From the NCBI GenBank assembly GCA_028095005.1, contig JAMFTS010004932.1, positions 1 through 64,000 on the forward strand: a stretch of DNA of 64,000 nt. The letters run 5' to 3'. The notes beneath the pieces were generated by a model that did not search any database, was not told the DNA's origin, and saw only the letters and a list, made by a program, of their open reading frames with translations. The position numbers and the translations under genes were made by a program. Of the stretch, positions 48,901-60,731 are shown one piece after another; position 1 is the first letter of the stretch; the number at the start of each line of letters is the position of its first letter. Source of the DNA: Rhynchospora pubera. Its lineage: Eukaryota > Streptophyta > Magnoliopsida > Poales > Cyperaceae.

Positions 48901-51900
48901 CCTTATTTATTCAAAAAGATTAGATTATACATGTTAATCACGCATATAAAGTGCAAATAATACGATTCTGAGCATCACTTTTGCATTCAATCGTTTCTGG
49001 ATTCATTCTAAGTCATTTCATAACAATAATTTACATTTAAAGTCTTTATATTGTCTAGAAAACGATTCATAAGTTATTTATTTAATACGATTGGATTATA
49101 CAAGTTAATTACGCATATAAAATGATAATAATGCAATTCTGAACATCATTTATGCATTCCAATTGTTTCTGTATTCATTCTAAGTCATTTCATCACAATA
49201 ATCTACATTTAAACTCTTTATACTATCTAGAATATGATCATTAGTTATTTATTAAAAAACATTGGATTATACATGTTAATTACGCATATAAAGTGCAAAT
49301 AATGCAATTTTGAGCAACATTTGAGCATTTCATTCGTTTCAAGTTTTATTCTAAGTCATTTCATCCAAATAATCTACATTTAAACTCTTTATGTAGCTAT
49401 AATACGATTCATATGTTATTTATGTAAAATTATACAAGTTATATACGCATATAAAGTGCAAATAATGCACAAAAAGGGCAAATAAGGCAAATAATGCAAA
49501 TAATCGTTTTAATATTTCAATAGTTTCAGGATTTATTCTAAATCATTTCAACACCATAATCTGCATTGTAACTATTTATACTGTCTTGAATACGATTCTT
49601 ATGTTATTTATTCAAAAAGATTGGATTAAACATGTTAATTACGCATATAAATTGTAAATAATTCAATTGTAAATAAACATTTGAGCATTTCAATCGTTTC
49701 TGGATTCTTTTTTAGTCATTTCATCACAATAAATCTACATTTAAACTCTTTATACTGTCCAGAATACGATTCATTTGTTTCGTATTAAAAAAGATTAAGT
49801 TATACATGTTAATTACGCAAACAAAGTGCAAATAATGTAATTCTGAACATTACTTGAGCATTACAACCGTTTCTGGATTTATTCTAAGTCATTTAACAAA
49901 AATCTGGCGTTTTAACTATTTATACTGTCTTAAATACGATTCATATGTTATTTATTCAAAAAGATGCAATTCTGAGCATCATAAATTTCAACTAATGCAA
50001 TTCTGAGCATCATTCGAGCATTTCAATCGTTTCTGCAATCATTCTAAGTCATTTCATCACAATAATGTACATTTAAAATCTTTATACTGTCTAGAATATG
50101 ATTCATAAGTTATTTAATAAAAAAATATTGAATTATACAAGTTAATTACCCATATAAATTGCAAATAATGCAATTCTGAGCATCATTCGAGCATTTCAAT
50201 CATTTCTGGATTCATTCTAAGTCATTTCATCACAATAATCTACATTTAAACTCTTTATATCGTCTAGAATACGATTCATATGTTATTTATTCAAAAATAT
50301 TGGATTATACATGTTAATTACGCATATAAATTTCAAATAATGCAATTCTGAGCAACATTTGAGCATTTCATTCTTTTCAGGAATTATTCTAATTCATTTC
50401 ATCAAAATAATCTTCATTTAAACTCTTTATGCAGTCTATAATATGATTTATATGTCATTTTTGTAAAATAATTGGATTATACAAGTTAATGATACATATA
50501 AAGTGCAAATAATTCAATTCTGAGCATCATTTCAACATTTTATTTCTTTCTGGATCAATTATGTCATTTCATCACAATAATCTACATTTCAACTCTTTAT
50601 ATTGTGTAGAATACTATTCATACGTTATTTATTTGAAAAATAGATTATACATGTTAATCACGGATATAAAGAGCTAATAATGTGCAAAAAGTGCAAATAA
50701 TGCAATTCTGAGAATCATTTGAGCATTTCATTCGTTTATGGATTAATTATAGTCTTGAATACGATACATATGTTATTTATTCAAAAAGATTGCATTATAC
50801 ATATTTATCACTTATGTAAAGTGCAAATAATGCAATTCTGAGCATCATTTGAGAATTTCAATCGTTTCAGGATTCATTCTAATTCATTTCATCACAATAC
50901 TCTACATTTTAACTCTTTATACTGTCTAGAATACGATTCATAAGTTATTTATTGAAAAATTTTAGATTATACATGTTAATTACGCATCTAAAGTTCAAAT
51001 AATGCAATTCTGAGAATCATTTGAGCATTTCATTCGTTTCTAGATTCATTATAAGTTATTTTATCTTAATAATCTACATTTAGACACTATATACAGTCTT
51101 GAATAAGATACATATGTTATTTATTCAATAAGATTGCATTATACATATTTATTACTCATGTAAAGTGCAAATAATGCAATTCTGTGCAACATTTGAGCAT
51201 TTCAATCGTTTCAGGATTCATTCTAATTCATTTCATCACAATACTCTACATTTTAACTCTTTATACTGTCTAGAATACGATTCATATGTTATTTATTCAA
51301 AAAGATTAGATTATACATGTTAATTACGCTTATAAAGTGCAAATAATGCACAGAAAGTGCAAATAATACAATTCTGAGCATCATTTGAGCAATTTAATCG
51401 TTTCTGGATTCTTTCTAACTAATTTCAACATAATAATCTTTATTTAAACTCTTTATACTGTCCAGAGTATGTTTCATTTGTTTTTTATTAAAAAAAATTA
51501 GAATATACATGTTGAATATGCATATAAAGTTCAAATAATACAATTATGAGCATCTTTTGAGCATTTCATTGTTTCTGGATTCGTTCTAAGTCATTTCATC
51601 ACAATAATCAACATATAAACTCTTTATACAGTCTAGAATACGATTCGTATGTTATTTATACAAAAAAATTGGATTATACATGTTAATTACGCATATAATG
51701 CGCAAATAATGCAATTCTGAGCAACATTTGAGCATTTCATTCGTTTCTGGATCCATTCTAAGTCATTTCAACACAATAATTTACGTTTAAACTCATTATA
51801 CTGTATATAAAACGATTCATATGTTGTTTTATTTCAAAACATGTTAATTACGCAAACAAAGTGAAAATAATGCAATTCCGAGCATCATTTGAGCATTTCA

Positions 51901-53393
51901 ATTGTTTCTGGAATCATACTAAGTCATTTCATCACAATACTCAACATTTAAACTCTTCATACATTGTATAAGATTCAAATGTTATTTATTAGAAAAGATT
52001 GAATTATACATGTTAATTACGGAAACAAAGTGCAAATAATACAATTCTGGGTATCATTTGAGCATTTCGATCGTTTCTGGATTCATTGCAAGTCATATCA
52101 TTACAATAATCTACATTTAAACTCTTTATACTATCTAGAATATGATTCATTAGTTATTTATTAAAAAAGATTGGATTGTACATTTTAATTACGCATATAA
52201 ATTGCAAATAATGCAATCCTGAGCAACATTTGAGCATTTCATTCGTTTTAGGATTAATTCTAAGTCATTTCATCAAAATAATCTACATTTAAACTCTTTA
52301 TGCAGTCTATAATACGATTCATATATTATTTATGTAAAATAATTGGATTATACAAGTTAATGTTGCATATAAAGTGCAAATATTTCAATTCTGAGCATCA
52401 TTTGAGCATTTCATGCCTTTCTGGATCCATTTTATGTCATTTCATCACAATAATCTACATTTTAACACTTTATACTGTCTAGAATACTATTCAAACGTTA
52501 TCTATTAAAAAATATTAGACTATACATGTTAATCACGCATATAAAGTGCAAATAATACGATTCTGTGCATCACTTTAGCATTTCAATCGTTTCTGGATTC
52601 ATTCTAAGTCATTTCATAACAATAATTTACATTTAAACTCTTTATATTGTCTAGAAAACGATTCATAAGTTATTTATATAAAACGATTAGATTATACAAG
52701 TTAATTACGCATATAAAATGCTAATAATGCAATTCTGAACATCATTTTTGCATTCCAATTGTTTCTGGATTCATTCTAAGTCATTTCATCACAATAATCC
52801 ACATTTAAACTCTTTATACTATCTAGAATACGATTCATTAGTTATTTATTAAAAAACATTGGATTATACATGTTAATTACGCATATAAATTGCAAATAAT
52901 GCAATTTTGAGCAACATTTGAGCATTTCATTCGTTTCAGGATTTATTCTAAGTCATTTCATCAAAATAATCTACATTTAAGCTCTTTATGTAGTCTATAT
53001 TACGATTCATATGTTATTTATGTAAAATTATACATGTTAAATACGCATATAAAGTGCAAATAATGCACAAAAAGGGCAAATAATGCAATTCTGAGAATTA
53101 TTTTAACATTTCATTAGTTTCAGGATTTATTCTAAATCATTTCAACACAATAATCTGCATTGTAACTATTTATATGGTCTTGAATACGATTCTTATGTTA
53201 TTTATTCAAAAAGATTGGATTAAACATGTTAATTACGCATATAAATTGTAAATAATTCAATTGTGAGCATCATTTGAGCATTTCAATCGTTTCTGGATTC
53301 TTTTTTAGTCATTTCATCACAATAATCTACATTTAAACTCTTTATACTGTCCAGAATACGATTCATTTTATTACTTATTAAAAAAGATTAAGT

Positions 53394-53435
53394 TTTTAGA
53401 AATCCTAGATAGAGACTATCTAGTACAAAAAAAAG
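53394..53435. mobile_element. 42-bp insertion with 9-bp TSD inside a satellite monomer
   Basis: The monomer phrase AGATTAAGT is duplicated on both sides (53385-53393 and 53436-53444) of 42 bp foreign to the satellite. The insert contains ATCCTAGATAGAGACTATCT and ends in an A-run, so it could be a tiny retroposed or filler fragment or a MITE relic. Confidence 0.6.
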
Positions 53436-56400
53436 AGATTAAGTTATACATGTTAATTACGCAAACAAAGTGCAATTAATGTGATTCTGAACATCACTTG
53501 AGCAATACTACCGTTTCTGGATTCATTCTAAGTCATTTAACAATAATCTGTGTTTTAACTATTTATACAGTCTTAAATACGATTCATATGTTATTTATTC
53601 AAAAAGATGCAATTCTGAGCATCATAAATTGCAACTAATGCAATTCTGAGCATCATTCGAGCATTTCAATCGTTTCTTCAATCATTCTAAGTCATTTCAT
53701 CACAATAAATGTACATTTAAAATCTTTATACTGTCTAGAATACGATTCATATGTTATTTTTTTCAAAAATATTAGATTATACATGTTAATTATGCATATA
53801 AATTGTAAATAATGCAATCCTGAACAACATTTGAGAATTTCGTTCGTTTCAGGATTTATTCTAAGTCATTTCATCAAAATAGTCTGCAATTAAACTCTTT
53901 ATGCAGTCTACAATACGATTTATATGTTATTTATGTAAAATAATTGGATTATACAAGTTAATGATGCATATAAAGTGCAAATAATTCAATTCTGAGCATC
54001 ATTTGAGCATTTCATTTCTTTATGGATCCATTTTATGTTATTTTATCACAATAATGTACATTTCAACACTTTATACTGTCTAGAATACTATTCATATGTT
54101 ATTTATTCTAAAATATTAGAGTATACATGTTAATCACGCATATAAAGTGCAAATAATACGATTATGAGCATCACTTTTGCATTTCAATCGTTTCTGGATT
54201 CATTCTAAGTCAGTTCATAACAATAATCTACATTTAAACATATTATATTACCTAGAATACGATTAATATCTTATTCATTCAAAAAGATTAGCTTATAAAT
54301 ATTAATTACGCATATAAATTGCAAATAATGCACAAAAAGGGCAAATAATGCAATTCTGAGAATCATTTGAACATTTTATTCATTTCAGGATTTATTCTAA
54401 ACCATTTCAACACAATAGTCTGCATTGTAACTATTTATACTGTCTTGAATACAATTCTTATGTTATTTATTCAAAAATATTGGATTAAACATGTTTATTA
54501 CGCATATAAATTGTAAATAATTCAATTGTGAGCATCATTTGAGCATTTCAATCGTTTCTGGATTCTTTTTTAGTCATTTCATCACAATAATATACATTTA
54601 AACTCTTTATACTGTCCAGAATACGATTCATTTGTTACATATTAAAAAAGATTAAGTTATACATGTTAATTGCGCAAACAAAGTGCAAATAATGTAATTC
54701 GAACAGCACTTGAGCAATACAACCGTTTCTGGATTCATTCTAAGTCATTTCACAATAATCTGCGTTTTAACTATTTATACTGTCTTAAATATGATTCATG
54801 TGTTATTTATTAAAAAAGATTGGATTATACAAGTTAATTACCCATATAAATTGCAAATAATGCAATTCTGAGCATCATTCGAGCATTTCAATTGTTTCTG
54901 GATTCATTCTAAGTCATTTCATCACAATAATCTATATTTAAACTCTTTATATCGTCTAGAATACGATTCATATGTTATTTATTAAAAAAGATTGGATTAT
55001 ACATGTTAATTTTCGCATATAAATTGCAAATAATGCAATTCTGAGCAACATTTGAGCCTTTCATTCTTTTCAGGAATTATTCTAAGTCATTTCATCAAAA
55101 TAATCTACATTTAAACTCTTTATGCAGTCTATTAAACGATTTATATGTTATTTATGTAAAATAATTGGATTATATAAGTTAATGATGCATATAAAGTGCA
55201 AATAATTCAATTCTGAGCATCATTTGAGCATTTCATGCCTTTCTGGATCAATTTTATGTCATTTCATCACAATAATCTACATTTCAACTCTTTGTACTGT
55301 CTAGAATACTATTCATACGTTATTTATTCAAAAAGATAAGATTATACAGGTTAATCACTTATATAAAGTACTAATAATGCGCAGGAAATGCAAATAATTC
55401 TTAGAATCATTTGAGCATTTCATTCATTGCTGGATTCATTATAAGTTATTTCATCATAATAATCTTCATTTAGACTCTATATACAGTCTTGAATATGATA
55501 CATATGTTATTTATTCAAAAAGATTGCATTATGCATATTTATTACTCATGCAAAGTGCAAATAATGCAATTCTGAGCATCATTTGAGCATTTCAATCGTT
55601 TCAGTATTCATTCTAATTCATTTCATCACAATACTCGACATTATGACTCTTTATACTGTCTAGAATATGATTCATATGTTATTTATTCAAAAAGATTAGA
55701 TTATATATGTTAATGACACATATAAAGTTCAAATAATGCAATTCTGAGAATTATTTGAGCATTTCATTCGTTTCTGGATTTATTATAAGTTATTTCATCA
55801 TAATAATCTACATTTAGAATCTATATACAGTCTTGAATACGATACATATGTTATTTATTCAATAAGATTGCATTATACATATTTATTACTCATGTAAAGT
55901 GCAAATAATGCAATTCTGAGCATCATTTGAGCATTTCAATCGTTTCAGTATTCATTCTAATTCATTTCATCACAATATCTACATTTTAACTCTTTATACT
56001 GTCTAGATACGATTCATATGTTATTTATTCAAAAAGATTAGATTATACATGTTAATTGCGCATATAAAGTTCAAATAATGCAATTCTCAGAATCATTTGA
56101 GCATTTCATTCGTTTCTGGATTCATTATAAGTTATTTCATCATAATAATCTACATTTAGAATCTATATACAGTTTTGAATATGATACATATGTTATTTAT
56201 TCAATAAGATTGCATTATACATATCTATTACTCATGTAAAGTGCAAATAATGCAATTCTGAGCATCATTTGAGCATTTCAATCGTTTCAGGATTCATTCC
56301 AATTCATTTCATCACAATACTCTACATGTTAACTCTTTATACTGTCTAGAATGCGATTCATATGTTATTTATTCAAAAAGATTAGATTACACATGTTAAT

Positions 56401-57420
56401 TACGCATATAAAGTGCAAATAATGCACAGAAAGTGCCAAAAATGCAATTCTGAGTATCATTTGAGCATTTCATTCGTTTCTGGATTCATTGTAAGTTATT
56501 TCATCACAACAATCTACATTAAAACTCTCTATACAGTCTATAATACGATTCATATGTTAGTTATTCAAAAAGATTGAATTATACATGTTCATTACGCAAA
56601 CAAAGTGCAAATGATGTAATTATGTGCATCATTAGAGCATTTCATTCGTTTCTGGATTTATTCTAAGTAATTTCTTCACAATAATCAACATTTCAACTAT
56701 TTATACAGTCTATAATATGATTCATATGTCATTTATTCAAAAGGATTAAGTTATACATGTTAATTATGCAAACAAAGTGCAAATAATGAAATTCAGAGCA
56801 TCATTTGAGTATTTCAATCATTTCTGGATTCATTCTATATTATTTCATCACAATAATCTACATTTATACCCTTTATACTTTCTAGTATAAGATTCATATG
56901 TTATTTTTTAAAAAGATTGGATTATGCATGTTAATTATGCATATAAATTGCAAATAATGCAATTGTGAGCATCATTTGATCATTTCATTCGTTTCTTTAT
57001 CCATTCTATGTCATTTCATCACAATAATCTATATTTAAACTAATTTTATTGTGTAAAATACAATTTATATACTATTTATTAAAAAATATTGGATTATACA
57101 CGTTAATTACGCATATAAATTGCAAATAATGCTATTCTGAGCATCAGTTGAGCATTTCAATAGTTTCTGGATTCATTCTAAGTCATTTCATCACTATAAT
57201 CTATATTTGAACTATTTATACTGTCTTAAATATGATTCATATGTTATTTATTCAAAAAGATTGGATAATACATATCAATTATGCATATAAAGTGCAAATA
57301 ATGCAATTCTGAGCATTATTTAAGCATTTCAATCGTTTCGGTATTCATTCTAAGTCATTTCATCAAAATACTCTGCATTTAAGCTTTTTATACTGTCTAG
57401 AATACGATATATGTTATTTA

Positions 57421-57820
57421 TTCAAAAAGATTAGATTATACATGTTAATTACTAGCATAAATTGAAATTAATGTACAGAAATTGCAATTAATACAATTCT
57501 TAGCATCATTTGAGTATTTAATTCGTTTTTGGATTCATTCGAAGTCTTTTCATCAAAATAATCTACGTTTAAACTCTTTATACTGTATAGAATACGATTC
57601 AGATGTTATTTATTCAAAAAGATTAGATTATACATGTTAATTACTAGCATAAATTGAAATTAATGTACAGAAATTGCAATTAATACAATTCTTAGCATCA
57701 TTTGAGTATTTAATTCGTTTTTGGATTCATTCGAAGTCTTTTCATCAAAATAATCTACGTTTAAACTCTTTATACTGTATAGAATACGATTCAGATGTTA
57801 TTTATTCAAAAAGATTAGAT
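57421..57820. repeat. Two adjacent identical satellite units (192-bp period)
   Basis: The segment beginning near TTCAAAAAGATTAGATTATA and containing ACTAGCATAAATTGAAATTA (57451 and 57643) is repeated with a 192-bp period. I saw no difference between the two copies, unlike all other neighbours, so this duplication is recent. Confidence 0.85.
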
Positions 57821-59428
57821 TATACATGTTAATTACGCATATAAAGTTCAAATAATGCAATTCTGAGCATCATTTCAGCATTTCATTCGTTTCTGGATTC
57901 ATTCTAAGTTATTTCATCACAACAATCTATATTTAAACTCTTTATACAGTCTATAATATAAATTCATATGTTATTTATTCAAAAATATTGAATTATACAT
58001 GTTAATTACGCAAAATAAGTGCAAATAATTTAATTCTGAATATTATTTGAGCGTTACAATCGTTTATGGATTCATTCTAAGTAATTTAATCATAATAATC
58101 TACATTTAAATTCTTTATACTAACTTGAATTTCATTCATATGTATTATTCAAAAATATTGTATTATACTTGATAATTACGCATATAAATTGCAAATAAAG
58201 CAATTCTGAGCATCATTTGAGCATTTCATTCGTTTCTTGATTCATTCAATATTATTTCATCGTAATAAATAAACTCTTTATACTTTTCAGAATACGATTT
58301 GTATGTTATTTGTTCAGAAATATTGGATTACACAAGTTAATTACGCGTATAAAGTGCAAATTATGCATTTCTGAGCGACATTTGTTCATTTCAATGGTTT
58401 CTTGATTCATTCTAAGTCATTTCATCACAATAATCTTTATTTAAACACTTTATACTGTCTAGAATATGATTCATATGTTATTTATTCAAAAATATTGGAT
58501 TATACATGTTAATTACGCATATAAATTGCAAATAATGTAATTCTGAGCAACATTTAAGCATTTCAATCGTTTCAGTATTCAGTCTAAGTAATTTCATCAC
58601 AATCATCCACATTTAAACTCTATATACAGTCCAGAATACAATTCATATGTTACTTATTCAAAAAGATTAGATTATACATGTTAATTACAGATATAAAGCG
58701 CAAATAATGCACAGAAAGTGCAATAATGCAATTCTGAGCATCATTAGAGCATTTCATTCGTTTTTGGATTCATTCTAAGTCATTTCGTGACAATAATCTA
58801 CATATAAACTCTTTATACTGTCTATAATACGTTTCACATGTTATTTATTCAAAAAGATTAGATTATACATATTAATTACGCATATAAAGCGCAAATAATG
58901 TAATTCTGAGCATCACTTGAGCATTTCAATCGTTTCTGGATTCATTCTACGTCATTTCATAACAATAATCTACATTTAAACTCTTTATACTATCTAGAAT
59001 ACGATTCATAAATAATTTAAACAAAAGATTAGATTATACTTGTTAATTATGCATATAAAGTGCAAATAATGCACAGAAAGTGCAAATAGTGCAATCTGAA
59101 TATTATTTGAGCATTTCATTCTTTTCTGGATTTATTATAAGTCATTTCATCACAATATTCTATATTTAAACTCTTTATACTGTCTATAATACGATTTATA
59201 TGTTATTTATTAAAAAAAATGGATTACACATGTTAATTACACATATAAAGTGCAAATAATGCATTTCTAAGCATTATTTGAGCATTTCAATCGTTTCAGG
59301 ATTCATTCTAAGTCATTTTATCACAATAATCTGCATTTAAACTCTTTATACTGTCTAGAATTTCATTCATATGTTATTTATTTAAAAAATTTAGATTATA
59401 TATGTTAATTATGCATATAAACTACAAA

Positions 59429-59896
59429 GGCCACGCGGCACCAATCCTTCCTCACTCACTCGCCGCCTCTTGACATCATTTGGCAACCTCAGAGTTGACC
59501 CTTCATCCTTTTTAATGAAACTTTAGAGCTTGAGACACCCCTATCCATCAAATGCCAGAGACACAAGAGGCCGATTAATCTCTATTACTGCTTGTTATAC
59601 AATTAAGGCCATCAAACATTCTTTCCATTGTATTAAATTAAAAATATAATGCTGGAGTAGATATTTAGGGTCCAAATAAAAGTGGCATTACAGTGTGAAA
59701 TTACTTTTGGAAAAAAAAAAATCGTGCATGTATCGATTTTGTGTTCAGTATGCTTAATCCCAGCTGACTAGTTCTTTATTTTCTTCTAGACAATTGATCC
59801 GTCATAAATAATATAATGGAGTTGTGTTGGTCATCTTACATAGATTTTTGTACCAATGCTACTTGCGCTAAATTCAGTAATTTTGTAATTACTGAT
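59429..59896. other. Right flank of the satellite array
   Basis: Composition shifts abruptly at about 59429 to a more GC-rich stretch (CCACGCGGCACC, CTCGCCGCCTC) of about 80 bp, then to ordinary AT-rich DNA. No gene recognised. Confidence 0.4.
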
Positions 59897-60051
59897 TCTA
59901 TGTTTGGATAGGTGTGGCCGTGTGGGAAGAAGGGAAGAAGGAAAGAAGTATTGGGAAGTGCGTAACTTTGTGAAGAGTTTGGATTGTTTAATAATAAATT
60001 TTTTCTCTTTTTCTCTTATTCTCTTCTTCCCACTCCAATCTAAACATAGCC
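59897..60051. mobile_element. Tourist-like MITE, same family as 3534-3690
   Basis: Ends CTATGTTTGGATAGG and CCAATCTAAACATAG are inverted repeats. The interior GTGGGAAGAAGGGAAGAAGG and TTTGTGAAGAGTTTGGATTG is almost the same as at 3550-3630. TSD not clear. Confidence 0.75.
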
Positions 60052-60200
60052 ACTAATATTCTTTCAATGAATTTACCATGTAATTGCATTGTGACCTAAT
60101 TACCATTTGACAGAATTACTAGTCACTACAGTTCAGAAGATATTAATTTTTATTGAGTCGGAGAAAGGACTTGGTTTGTTTGAAATGAGCAATCCATACT

Positions 60201-60539
60201 TAGAGGTGTCAAATGGATGCCGTTTCGACATTTTCCGTTCTGTTTCGTTCGAAACGGAACAAAAATTAAATGGTAAATGACTTAAATTTTCAGAGACGAA
60301 ACGGAAACGGAACATATTGAAATGCACATTAGTGTTCCGTTTCATCGAAAAATAACTGAAATCAATGGAAAATATGCTGAAATCAATAGAAAATAAATAA
60401 CGAAACAGTTAACGAAACAAAAAGTGTTCCGTTTAACGAAATGAAACAAAAACGAAATAGTTTTTTATTACTTTACAAGAAACAGAACGGAAATAAAACT
60501 AGTATGTACCATTCCGTTTCTAAACGTTTGACAGCTCTA
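60201..60539. mobile_element. hAT-type MITE rich in GTTTCGTT motifs
   Basis: Termini TAGAGGTGTCAAA (60201) and TTTGACAGCTCTA (ending 60539) are inverted repeats with one mismatch. The perfect 8-bp TSD TCCATACT lies at 60193-60200 and 60540-60547. The 339-bp interior repeats CCGTTTCG / CGAAACGGAA on both strands. It lies just downstream of the aldo-keto reductase stop codon. Confidence 0.9.
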
Positions 60540-60731
60540 TCCATACTACTATAAAGTTCATTTATTTGCACAGAACATATATAGCATTTATATGACATAT
60601 CAGAATAACATACAGAACTGCGTAACTTGAATGTAAAATTAGCATATCTTACCCAATCACAACTAAAAAGTAAACATATGTAATGGGTAATAAAGACATG
60701 GTCATGATCATTTCCTTTCGGCCTTTTGCGC

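Larger units (their letters stand above)
42785..59428. repeat. Tandem satellite array, monomer about 172 bp, about 95 copies, AT-rich
   Basis: A unit running from GCAAATAATGCAATTCTGAG through TTTGAGCATTTCA, TCGTTTCTGGATTCATTC, AAACTCTTTATACTGTC and TATACATGTTAATTACGC to CATATAAAGT is about 172 bp long. Successive GAGCATTTC positions give spacings of 172 (43018 to 43190), 172 (43449 to 43621), 172 and 169 bp. Copies differ at many positions, so the array is diverged. It is non-coding; short ORFs inside it recur only because the unit recurs. Monomer length near one nucleosome repeat, and longer-range periodicity, are features of plant centromeric or heterochromatic satellites, but ordinary genes flank it closely (ELIP 3 kb left, aldo-keto reductase 1.3 kb right). 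Confidence 0.95.

Noticed and set aside
48705..52482. Two similar 60-codon ORFs starting Met-Gln-Ser-Ile-Ile-Arg
   Set aside because: They are the same stretch of satellite monomers repeated 3595 bp apart. The frame is open by chance, and no start context or domain is present.
42785..59428. Regular repeats with spacers, as in a CRISPR array
   Set aside because: The whole 172-bp unit repeats without unique spacers, in a plant nuclear context; it is satellite DNA.
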